Below are positions 1 to 6,137 of a stretch of DNA of 8,149 bases, piece after piece. Under the pieces are notes generated by a model that worked only from the letters and a program-made list of their open reading frames with translations, was not told the origin of the DNA and made no database searches. Source of the stretch: an uncultured Collinsella sp. (lineage in GTDB: Bacteria; Actinomycetota; Coriobacteriia; Coriobacteriales; Coriobacteriaceae); contig URWM01000059.1 in NCBI GenBank assembly GCA_900551655.1, positions 1-8,149 on the forward strand, given 5' to 3'. Positions within the stretch are counted from its first letter, which is position 1, and every line of letters starts with the position of its first letter. Position numbers and translations under genes: made by a program.

Positions 1-2
1 AC

Positions 3-36
3 GTCTCGTGGGCTCGGAGATGTGTATAAGAGACAG
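3..36 (+). other. Nextera (Tn5 tagmentation) read-2 adapter left in the contig
   Basis: These 34 bases match the Nextera transposase read-2 adapter. Its last 19 bases, AGATGTGTATAAGAGACAG at 18-36, are the Tn5 mosaic end used in library preparation. It is synthetic sequence, not part of the organism. A GTG at 22-24 opens a frame that reads MYKRQ through the mosaic end and runs on into the argJ fragment, so an automatic gene call will carry this artefact peptide at its N-terminus. Bases 1-2 before the adapter are likewise not trustworthy. Confidence 0.97.
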
Positions 37-825
37 GATCAGATTCTCGTGGCTTCCACCGGCGTCATCGGACGCCAGCTTCCGATGGACAAGATCAAGG
101 GCGGCGTGGAAAAAATGATCCCTCTGCTCTCTGACACAAAAGCGGCAGGCACCCTGGCGGCTGAGTCCATCATGACCACCGACACGATCAAGAAAGAGAC
201 TGCCATCGAGTTTACGCTCGGCGGAAAGAATGTGACCATCGGCGCTATGAGCAAGGGCTCCGGCATGATCCATCCCAACATGTGTACGATGCTGGCCTTT
301 ATCATGACGGACGTGGCGATTTCCAGAGAGCTTCTCCAGAAGGCTTTAAGCTCTGTGGTAAAAGATACCTATAATATGATCTCTGTGGATGGCGATACCT
401 CCACCAACGACACGGCTCTTCTGCTGGCAAACGGTCTGGCAGGCAACCCGGAGATCACTGAGGAAAACGAAGATTATGAGACTTTTGTGAAGGCCCTTTA
501 TCAGGTAAACGAGACCCTGGCAAAGACCATGGCCGGGGACGGAGAGGGCGCGACCGCTCTTTTCGAGTGCAAGGTCATCCATGCGAAATCCAAAGAGGAG
601 GCTGTGATTTTAAGCAAATCCGTCATTACCTCCAATCTTACCAAGGCAGCCATCTTTGGCCATGACGCCAACTGGGGGCGCGTGGCCGCGGCTGCTGGCA
701 AGTGCGGCGTGCCCTTTGACCAGCGCGCGGTTGACATCGACTTCATGGGCGTGCCCGTGTGCCGCGCCGGCCTCACCGTCCCCATGGACGAGGACGACAT
801 GCTGCGCCGCTTTGAGGCGCCCGAG
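37..825 (+). CDS. argJ: ArgJ fragment, glutamate N-acetyltransferase / amino-acid acetyltransferase (partial, chimeric)
   Basis: ArgJ moves the acetyl group from N-acetylornithine to glutamate in the cyclic arginine pathway; bifunctional forms also use acetyl-CoA. The piece begins inside the protein at the STGVIG motif and contains KGSGMIHPNM followed by CTML. In this family the Thr there (codon 286-288) is the catalytic nucleophile at which the precursor cleaves itself; the residue before it is Cys here rather than the usual Ala. VDGDTSTND (around 382-408) and DANWGR (664-681) are further ArgJ signatures. The N-terminus is lost to the adapter, and the end is lost where the frame turns into an activase near 811-840, before the expected final strand and C-terminus. 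GC is about 45-50% per 60-base line before 660 and about 72% just after, so two different ArgJ genes appear to be joined. The open frame runs 22-1287. The ArgJ identity is firm; the piece is not a functional gene as it stands. Confidence 0.9.
655..680. other. Probable chimeric joint between two argJ genes
   Basis: Base composition changes abruptly here. The line 601-660 holds 28 G/C of 60, whereas 661-720 holds 43 of 60 and 721-780 holds 43 of 60. Codon style changes with it, from mixed third positions (ttt, aaa, gat, att) to almost only G or C. The switch falls on the conserved GHDANWGR coding motif, where unrelated argJ genes share short identical stretches, which is where an assembler or recombination could join them. 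The exact breakpoint cannot be fixed from the sequence alone. Confidence 0.7.
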
Positions 826-1287
826 CGCATCGGCACCATGGCCGACAAGGCCCGCACGGTGCTTTCGGTGTGCAACAACATGGGCGAGGGCTGGCTGCTC
901 ACGGCCGAGATGCTCGACCTGATCGACCATGGCGCACCCAATATCATCTGCACGCAGCCCTTCGCATGCCTGCCCAATCACGTGGTGGGCAAGGCCGTGA
1001 TTAAGGAGCTGCGCCGCCAGCATCCCGAGAGCAACATCGTCGCGGTGGACTACGACCCCGGTGCGTCCGAGGTCAACCAGCTCAACCGCATCAAGCTCAT
1101 GATCAGCGTGGCCAAGGAGAACATGCGCGCCGGCAAGGGCTTTAAGCTCGAGAAGGTGGCACCGCTCGCGATGGACGAGGTCACCGGCCAGATGCGTGCC
1201 CATGACGGCTGCGTGAGCTGCGGGCCGGCTAGCGAAGAGGCCGTTGCATCGGTCGCCGAGCGTCTGGGACGCGGCATTAAGAAGTAA
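826..1287 (+). CDS. C-terminal part of a 2-hydroxyacyl-CoA dehydratase activase-like protein (partial)
   Basis: About 153 residues match the end of the large activase proteins (BadF/BcrA ATPase plus DUF2229 type) linked to 2-hydroxyacyl-CoA dehydratases; in full these are usually well over 1000 residues. Visible family wording includes NNMGEGWLLTAEM, CTQPFACLPNHVVGK and DYDPGASEVNQLNRIKLM, the conserved region after the ATPase halves. The tail carries a CVSCG cysteine pair. The ATPase modules and the start are missing because the frame is fused upstream to argJ-like sequence. ArgJ wording continues to about FEAPE (811-825) and activase wording is clear from about ARTV (850), so the joint lies near 811-850; 826 is an approximate boundary. 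Codon use is GC-rich like the rest of the contig, so this piece probably belongs to the main genome. The stop codon TAA (1285-1287) is followed by a terminator. In this family an intact protein is thought to activate an Fe-S dehydratase using ATP; substrate unknown. Confidence 0.82.
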   Translation, partial: RIGTMADKARTVLSVCNNMGEGWLLTAEMLDLIDHGAPNIICTQPFACLPNHVVGKAVIKELRRQHPESNIVAVDYDPGASEVNQLNRIKLMISVAKENMRAGKGFKLEKVAPLAMDEVTGQMRAHDGCVSCGPASEEAVASVAERLGRGIKK

Positions 1288-1315
1288 CTGGCCTGCTTTG
1301 GGCTAGATATGAGGC

Positions 1316-1352
1316 AAACGGGTGGTAGCCGTGCCGGTTACCACCCGTTTTT
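1316..1352 (+). terminator. Rho-independent terminator after the activase gene
   Basis: A perfect 12-bp stem (aaacgggtggta at 1316-1327 paired with taccacccgttt at 1339-1350) is extended by a few inner pairs around a short loop and ends in five Ts (1348-1352). It starts 28 bases after the activase stop codon and reads correctly for the plus strand. Confidence 0.92.
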
Positions 1353-1372
1353 GCTGAACATATGTTGCGCAA

Positions 1373-1882
1373 ATGACCTTGCTACAGCCTTCCGTGGGCT
1401 TGCCCGATTTTTGGGCCGGTCCGGGCTTTGAGGACAAGTTGCTGCGGGCCCAAGGCGATTTTTCGCTCAACGCAGGCCAGCACAGTTTGACCTATCTGCC
1501 AAATGACGAGACGACCGCGATTGGTCGCTACCAGGTGCTGCTATACGACAACAACTTTGGTGCGGCAGAAAGCTATCCCAAGTTCGACTGGGGCCAGCTG
1601 GGCGCCGCGGTAGTGACTGATTACAGCAAGGGCACGCATTCGTTTGGGCGCGTGTTCGCGGTGGACGAGACCGCACGCACCTACGAGCTCGAGGACCAGA
1701 TCGCGGTGCCGTTCTCGGGCTACGTCAGCAGTGCGCAGCGCGTCGGCGATTCGAATAGTATGCTCGTGGCTTCGGGCCAGGCCAAGACCTTCACCGAGTA
1801 CGATCGCTATGGACTGCCCATCGCCACCTACGAGATGGAAGCCGAGAAGTACATCTACCGCGTGTACAAGTACGAGCTGTAG
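1373..1882 (+). pseudogene. Arylsulfotransferase (ASST) C-terminal remnant
   Basis: The 169-residue frame resembles the C-terminal third of ASST-family aryl-sulfate sulfotransferases, which move sulfate from one phenol to another via a sulfo-histidine; the full proteins are usually about 450-600 residues. Supporting wording is AGQHSL with His37, which would sit at the position of the catalytic His of the family, then YQVLLYDNN, SFGRVFAVDE, and a closing VGDSNSMLVASGQAKTF blade. The N-terminal propeller blades are absent, including the other catalytic His and Arg residues. No ribosome binding site precedes the ATG at 1373, an in-frame TGA lies 18 bases upstream (1355-1357), and the activase terminator ends only 20 bases before it. 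This points to a 5'-truncated remnant, or to another artificial joint like those further left. Activity is not expected. The family call rests on motif resemblance and is moderately sure. Confidence 0.66.
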
Positions 1883-1951
1883 CGCTGCGCTCGGCTGTGC
1901 CTGTGCCCCGCGGCTGCGCGCGCTCGTGCCGGGCCTACCTCGCGTCCCGCA

Positions 1952-3091
1952 TCACTTCACGTCAAACTCCACGCGATCGAGCTCGGGTACGTTGAGGTCG
2001 ATGAGCTTGCGGGCGACGTGACGGTCGTGTGCCCCAAGCGCCTCGCTTGTCGTCACATGGGCGACAATCTCGCGCTCGACGATGCCCTCCTCGTCGCCTT
2101 CGGCGGCCGAGGTCTCGACGGCGACGGTGTAACCCTTAAAGCCCGGCAGCACTGCGGCAAGCTCGCGCGTGGTTTCGGTGACGCCGTAGCCGTCCTGCAC
2201 GCCGGCCTGCGCCGAGCCAATAGACCCCGCGGTCATAACGATGCAGGGGATGGCAAAGATCACCGTGCCCACGATGATGCGGCGGCGCACTTTGCGCGAC
2301 AGCTCGTCGACCTCGGCATTTTCCTCGGCGGTCACAATGCCGTCGCCGTTAAGGTCGCGCTTGAGCGGCACACGCAATAGAAGTAGTACGGCTTCGGCAG
2401 CCAGTGCGATAAAGACCACGTTGATGCCAAACTCGTAAAGCGCCGAGAGAAACAGCGACCCGCTTGCGATGGCAATGCCATAACCCGCCGCGCACAGGGG
2501 CGGCATGAGCGCGGTCGCCACGGCCACGCCGGCGATGAGCGTGGCGGGTTCCTGGTCGCGCGAGTTGCCCAGCCCGCCTGCAAAGCCGCCCGCGAGCGCG
2601 ACGGCAAGGTCCCACACAGTCGGTGTCGAGTTGTCGATGATGGCGGCCGTGGTGGTGCCAAGGGGCGAGAGCTTAAAATACAGCGTGGACGTGATCAGGC
2701 AAAGGACCATCTGCAGCGCGAGGCCGGCAATGGCCTCGACGGTAATATCGCGGTCGAGCGTGGCGATGCCGTATGCCATGGCAAGGACCGAGCCCATGAG
2801 CGGACAGATGAGCATGGCGCCCACAATGGCGATGTCCGAATCGATATCGAGACCGATGCTCGCGATGAGCATGGCGATAATGAGGATGCACAGGTGCGAG
2901 CCGGTCAGGCGCGCCCCGTTTACAAAGCGCTTGCGAATCACGTGATAGGGGGCGCGACCCTCGCGAATGTTGAATGCGCGCCTCAGGAAGCGGCCGGCGT
3001 TCTCCACGACCTCGCTATAGGCAGGGCGGATGCCGTGGCGCCGGTGATGGCGCTCGCGCAGTCGCTTGAGCTGCTGGTTATCGAGTTTCAT
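1952..3091 (-). CDS. DUF389 family membrane protein with an EF-hand-type loop
   Basis: A 379-residue inner-membrane protein of the DUF389 family (TIGR00271/TIGR00341-like), whose biochemical role is not established. A basic N-terminal tail (residues 1-60) leads to about seven hydrophobic segments, near 65-80, 86-110, 119-138, 160-175, 184-208, 211-240 and 271-290. Family wording includes SDIAIVGAMLICPLMG, GNSRDQEPATLIAGVAVATALMPPLCAAG and LYEFGINVVFI. Between the last two hydrophobic segments is DLNGDGIVTAEE (246-257), which fits a Ca-binding EF-hand loop at positions 1, 3, 5, 7, 9 and 12. A soluble C-terminal domain (290-379) rich in acidic residues ends the protein. The start at 3091 is chosen over the ATG at 3121 because GAGGTGA precedes it and the first ten codons of the longer form do not look family-like. 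It converges on the sulfotransferase remnant with 69 bases between; no clear terminator is visible there. Family call sure, function unknown. Confidence 0.9.
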   Translation of the reverse strand: MKLDNQQLKRLRERHHRRHGIRPAYSEVVENAGRFLRRAFNIREGRAPYHVIRKRFVNGARLTGSHLCILIIAMLIASIGLDIDSDIAIVGAMLICPLMGSVLAMAYGIATLDRDITVEAIAGLALQMVLCLITSTLYFKLSPLGTTTAAIIDNSTPTVWDLAVALAGGFAGGLGNSRDQEPATLIAGVAVATALMPPLCAAGYGIAIASGSLFLSALYEFGINVVFIALAAEAVLLLLRVPLKRDLNGDGIVTAEENAEVDELSRKVRRRIIVGTVIFAIPCIVMTAGSIGSAQAGVQDGYGVTETTRELAAVLPGFKGYTVAVETSAAEGDEEGIVEREIVAHVTTSEALGAHDRHVARKLIDLNVPELDRVEFDVK

Positions 3092-3242
3092 GTTCACCTC
3101 GCTCCGCCGCGGGCCATGCATCGCGCCCGCTGCCTCTACTCTACACCGCGGCAGGCGGGGTGGTCATCTTGACGTGAAACTTAGACGAGTAGGTAAAGGG
3201 GACGCGTCAAATGTGGTTGAAGCCGAGGGTTTCGGTAGATAC
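3092..3242. other. Spacer upstream of the DUF389 gene
   Basis: This is the non-coding stretch between the DUF389 start (minus strand) and the terminator of the transporter gene, which is transcribed towards it. It should hold the DUF389 promoter, but no convincing -35/-10 pair was found. No small gene is supported: the open frames that cross it are antisense shadows of the flanking genes. Confidence 0.5.
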
Positions 3243-3280
3243 AAAAAAGCGCGGGGCCGGATGGTCTCCGACCCCGCGCT
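3243..3280 (-). terminator. Rho-independent terminator of the OPT transporter gene
   Basis: Read on the minus strand, a 9-bp perfect stem (plus-strand agcgcgggg 3248-3256 with ccccgcgct 3272-3280) is extended by an inner cgg/ccg pairing and followed by six Ts (plus-strand A run 3243-3248). It lies 25 bases beyond the transporter stop codon at 3306-3308, in the correct orientation. Confidence 0.92.
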
Positions 3281-3305
3281 CTGCACGGATACGTTGTTGT
3301 TGGGT

Positions 3306-5009
3306 TTAGCCCAGCAGGCTCAATCCCACGGAGACAAACGCCAGGATAACCCCGACGACGGACTCGCCGCCCAGCAAGCCACTGGCAACGACCAGGCCCT
3401 GCTCCTGGAAGGCGGCATCCTTGGCAGCCTTCTCCTCGTCCGAAAGACCGGCCTCGGCGTCGCGGCGAGCGGCCCACTTGTCGTAGGCGAGCTTGACGCA
3501 GGAGCCCAGGAAAGCCGTGAGCGACATGTAGAACGGCAGGTACACGCCCAGGCCGATCATCATGGCCGGAATGCCGAGCCAGTACATGACGATGCCGGCG
3601 ATAAAGCCGCCAACGAACCACGGCACGCTCGGGATGCCCGAGACCATGGTGGCGACGACGCTTGCTTGCGCGGCAACAAAGCTCTTGTCGGGGCCAAAGG
3701 CGTCCGGGCCATAGGCGGTGACGAGCGCGACCATGACGGCTGCGGCGACCAGGGCGCCCACGATGCCGCCGATGGCTTGGCCGATCCACTGCGCACGCGG
3801 GTTGGTGCCCAGCACGGCGCCGGCCTTAAAGTCGTTCATGACGTCGCCCGCAAGGCCGCACGCCACGGCTACGATGCCGGCGATAAAGAACAGCTTGACC
3901 TGAGCGATCTGTGCGAAGGCAGCCACGATGAGCATAACGATGAGGCCAAAGATCTCCATGGGGTCGATGCCCGTCTGGCCGCAGCTCTGCGCGCTCATGA
4001 TGGTGGTGACAAAGGTGAACAGCGTGACGATGACGGCCGGAACGGGGCCAAGGTCGAGCGCGATGGCTACGATCACGGCAATGGCGGCGGTGCCCAGGCC
4101 GATGATGCCGGCGTCGAGCTTAAGCGAGCCCGAGATGAGCGACTGCTCGTCGGTGTCGGTGGAGCTGTCGGCGGCGAGGCCGCGGACGATGCCGGCGACC
4201 TGCGGCAGGATGTCTTTAAGGACGACAGCGACGCCAAAGCCCATCATAAGGCCCATACCGAGTGACTTGACGATACCCTGCGCGGTCGCAATATCGAACA
4301 GGCCGGCAGCGGTGCCGCCGACGATGATGCCAAAGTTGCCCAGCAGCGCGCCGGCAAACCAGAACGCGACGGGGGCGAAGCCCACGAGGAAGCCGATGGA
4401 CAGCAGCATGGGCGAGTTGTAGATGGCAAAGGTCACGCCGGGGATATTGAGCGTGCACAGCATGCTGGGCACCACGCCCAGGGCGTCGCGCAGCACGCTG
4501 TAGATGCCTGCGATGGCCATGGAGCCAAAGAGCTGCTTGCCGGTCTTGCCGCCGGCCTCGGTAGCACGCAGGGTTTGAGCTGCGGCGTTGCCGGTGGGGA
4601 ACTCCAACGCGGCGTCTACGATAAAGTGGCGGTGGATGAGTGCCGTGGCCAGCAGACCCAGGATAGTGCCGGCGAGTGCCACGATAAACATATCGAGCCA
4701 GCTAATCTGGTCGGCATAGCCCAGCATCCAGGCGCCCGGGATGGTAAACGCCAGGCCGCCGGCGACCATGGCGCCCGCGGACATGATGGTGTGGGTGACG
4801 TTGGCCTCGTTGAGGCTGGCGTTGCCCATGAGCTTCAGGAAGAACAGCGAAATGACGGCAGCGAAGATGATTGGCCAGGGGAGGGCACCCATCTTGAGGG
4901 CCGTGTAGGCCGAGCTTGCCGTGATGATCACGCAGCCGAGGACGCCGATTACGACGCCGCGCAGCGTGAGTTGACCGCGCATCGAGGTGCGGTTCGAGGG
5001 ATTGCTCAT
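3306..5009 (-). CDS. OPT family (oligopeptide/metal-chelate) transporter
   Basis: A 567-residue polytopic membrane protein of the OPT/YSL superfamily, secondary transporters thought to bring in small peptides or metal chelates with protons; the substrate here cannot be told. Family landmarks in order are LTLRGVVIGVLGC (15-26), NEANVTHTIMSAG (68-79) with FTIPG (88-92), FPTGNAAAQTLRATEAGG (137-154), SAQSCGQTGIDP (339-350), AGDVMNDFKAGAVLGTNPRAQ (387-407) and a final GLVVASGLLGGESVVGVIL (538-556). Hydrophobic segments cover most of the length; a charged stretch at 509-535 and an acidic loop at 281-290 are probably soluble. It is somewhat shorter than the 600-700 residues common in the family, but both ends look complete. 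The start at 5009 is preferred over 5045 because AAAGGAG (5016-5022) sits six bases before it. It is transcribed alone, divergently from coaX, with its own terminator and a structured leader. Confidence 0.92.
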   Translation of the reverse strand: MSNPSNRTSMRGQLTLRGVVIGVLGCVIITASSAYTALKMGALPWPIIFAAVISLFFLKLMGNASLNEANVTHTIMSAGAMVAGGLAFTIPGAWMLGYADQISWLDMFIVALAGTILGLLATALIHRHFIVDAALEFPTGNAAAQTLRATEAGGKTGKQLFGSMAIAGIYSVLRDALGVVPSMLCTLNIPGVTFAIYNSPMLLSIGFLVGFAPVAFWFAGALLGNFGIIVGGTAAGLFDIATAQGIVKSLGMGLMMGFGVAVVLKDILPQVAGIVRGLAADSSTDTDEQSLISGSLKLDAGIIGLGTAAIAVIVAIALDLGPVPAVIVTLFTFVTTIMSAQSCGQTGIDPMEIFGLIVMLIVAAFAQIAQVKLFFIAGIVAVACGLAGDVMNDFKAGAVLGTNPRAQWIGQAIGGIVGALVAAAVMVALVTAYGPDAFGPDKSFVAAQASVVATMVSGIPSVPWFVGGFIAGIVMYWLGIPAMMIGLGVYLPFYMSLTAFLGSCVKLAYDKWAARRDAEAGLSDEEKAAKDAAFQEQGLVVASGLLGGESVVGVILAFVSVGLSLLG

Positions 5010-5015
5010 ATAGAA

Positions 5016-5022
5016 CTCCTTT
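5016..5022 (-). promoter_or_regulatory. Ribosome binding site deciding the OPT transporter start
   Basis: AAAGGAG on the minus strand lies six bases before the ATG at 5009-5007. It rules out the longer frame starting at 5045, which would place this site inside the coding region. Confidence 0.8.
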
Positions 5023-5033
5023 GCGTATATCCG

Positions 5034-5072
5034 CTTCCCCCGCAAGCGCCGCTACGGATACGGCGCGGGAAG
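5034..5072 (-). promoter_or_regulatory. Inverted repeat in the OPT transporter leader
   Basis: Two nested complementary pairs are visible: cttccc (5034-5039) with gggaag (5067-5072), and gcgccg (5046-5051) with cggcgc (5061-5066). They leave a six-base bulge on one side and a nine-base loop. The element lies between the candidate -10 box and the ribosome binding site, so it could fold in the mRNA leader or act as an operator. No T run follows, so it is not a standard terminator. Confidence 0.45.
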
Positions 5073-5119
5073 TCGGGTTACCAAGGGCCGACGCGTGAGC
5101 TCGCGTGCGACCGCGCATC

Positions 5120-5125
5120 AGTATA
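5120..5125 (-). promoter_or_regulatory. Candidate -10 box for the OPT transporter
   Basis: The minus strand reads TATACT, five of six matches to the -10 consensus. The hexamer 17 bases upstream is a poor -35 match, so this is tentative. It would give a leader of roughly 100 bases holding the inverted repeat at 5034-5072. Confidence 0.3.
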
Positions 5126-5168
5126 GCTGCAAGCTAGTCATTTTGGGATGACTGGTTTAGGTAGGCGA

Positions 5169-5174
5169 TATACT
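5169..5174 (+). promoter_or_regulatory. Candidate -10 box for coaX
   Basis: TATACT on the plus strand, 28 bases before the coaX ATG, would place transcription start just ahead of the ribosome binding site. No good -35 hexamer stands at the usual spacing. Together with the same hexamer on the other strand at 5120-5125 it makes a plausible divergent promoter region. Confidence 0.38.
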
Positions 5175-5201
5175 GCTGGGCAGACGAAAGGAGCGCCGAC
5201 G

Positions 5202-6053
5202 ATGCTTAATGGGTGTGCATATATATTGACGGTCGACGTGGGCAATACGTTCATTCGCTTTGGCCTGTTTGCAGAGGATTCGGCCGCGGCGCAGGAATGT
5301 CCGCTTGCGACGTGCGAGATCACCACGCCGTCGAGCATCACAGCAGACGAGGTGCGCATGAGGCTCACGCAGGTCATGGGCGCGCTGTCAGCCGATGCGG
5401 GCATGCCGGGTGTGCTCGTTCCCGCAGCCGCAGTGCTGAGCTGCGTAGTGCCGGCGCTCGAGCGCCCATGGAAGACGGCGCTTTCCCGCACCTGCACGGG
5501 GCGCGTGCTCACCGTGGGGCCGGGCCTCAAGACCGGCATGCCCGTCCACTACGACGACCCGGCCGAGATCGGCCCCGACCGCATCGCCGATGCCGTGGCG
5601 GCTCGTGCCGTCTACGGCTCTCCGTGCATCGTGATCGACTTGGGTACCACGACCAATATCGAGGTCATCGACGCGCACGGTACCTTTGTGGGCGGCGTCA
5701 TCGCGCCGGGTCTGGCGCTTGGCGCCCGCTCGCTTTCGGCTGCTGCGGCGCGTTTGCCTCAGGTCGAGCCTTCGGCGCCAACGCATGTGATCGGTCGCAA
5801 CACGCGCGAGGCCATGCGCTCGGGCGTGGTCTTGGGCGAGGTAGCCCGCATCGACGGCATGCTCGACATGGTGCTCGCCGAGATGCGCGCGACCAAGGCC
5901 GCGGGGGAGGGCGACGTGCCCATCGTCATTACCGGCGACGATGCCGAGGCACTCGCGTCGCTGGTCGGCCATAGCCTGATGGTCGACGACGCACTGACGC
6001 TGCGAGGACTGGCCGAGCTCTACCGCATCAACCAAAAGCCCCGCCGCGTGTAA
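5202..6053 (+). CDS. coaX: Type III pantothenate kinase
   Basis: CoaX phosphorylates pantothenate with ATP in the first step of coenzyme A synthesis; type III enzymes act in the cytoplasm, need a monovalent cation and are not inhibited by CoA. The 283-residue protein shows the ASKHA-fold landmarks: DVGNT (12-16, first phosphate motif), GPDRIADAVAA (124-134, with the family's catalytic Asp at 126), DLGTT (146-150, second phosphate motif) and GGVIAPG (164-170), then IGRNTREAM (197-205). The adenosine-side motif reads ITGDD (243-247) where many relatives have TGG. It is slightly longer than the common 250-265 residues. The ATG at 5202 is chosen over 5148 because AAAGGAG lies eight bases before it and the DVGNT motif then sits near the N-terminus as usual. 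It is divergent from the OPT transporter and followed after 84 bases by the dCMP deaminase gene. Confidence 0.94.
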   Translation: MLNGCAYILTVDVGNTFIRFGLFAEDSAAAQECPLATCEITTPSSITADEVRMRLTQVMGALSADAGMPGVLVPAAAVLSCVVPALERPWKTALSRTCTGRVLTVGPGLKTGMPVHYDDPAEIGPDRIADAVAARAVYGSPCIVIDLGTTTNIEVIDAHGTFVGGVIAPGLALGARSLSAAAARLPQVEPSAPTHVIGRNTREAMRSGVVLGEVARIDGMLDMVLAEMRATKAAGEGDVPIVITGDDAEALASLVGHSLMVDDALTLRGLAELYRINQKPRRV

Positions 6054-6066
6054 AAGTGAGGGCGCC

Positions 6067-6090
6067 GGTGGGACAAACGTCTCCACCTTT
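6067..6090 (+). terminator. Weak terminator-like hairpin after coaX
   Basis: ggtgggac (6067-6074) pairs with gtc plus ccacc (6079-6081 and 6083-6087), leaving one bulged base and a four-base loop, followed by only three Ts. It sits 13 bases after the coaX stop and just before the promoter-like box of the next gene. The short T run makes efficient termination doubtful. Confidence 0.45.
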
Positions 6091-6094
6091 CACC

Positions 6095-6103
6095 TGCTAC
6101 AAT
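6095..6103 (+). promoter_or_regulatory. Extended -10 promoter element before the dCMP deaminase gene
   Basis: TGCTACAAT fits the extended -10 pattern TGn followed by a -10 hexamer with five of six consensus matches. No good -35 stands at the usual distance, which extended -10 promoters can tolerate. Transcription would begin near 6110, about 28 bases ahead of the start codon. Confidence 0.5.
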
Positions 6104-6137
6104 GGGTCAAACTATTGCGATTACGGAGGTGTCTGCC

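Noticed and set aside
22..1287. A single 421-residue protein fusing ArgJ and an activase
   Set aside because: Its first codons are adapter, its composition switches at a conserved motif, and neither domain is complete. An artefact or broken locus explains it better than a new bifunctional protein.
3066..4265. A 399-codon plus-strand open frame
   Set aside because: It is antisense to the OPT transporter, highly charged and low in hydrophobic residues, with no family resemblance. Such long shadow frames are common opposite GC-rich genes.
5388..6086. A 232-codon minus-strand open frame
   Set aside because: It is antisense to coaX, rich in Arg, His and Ala, with no ribosome binding site; a shadow of high third-position GC.
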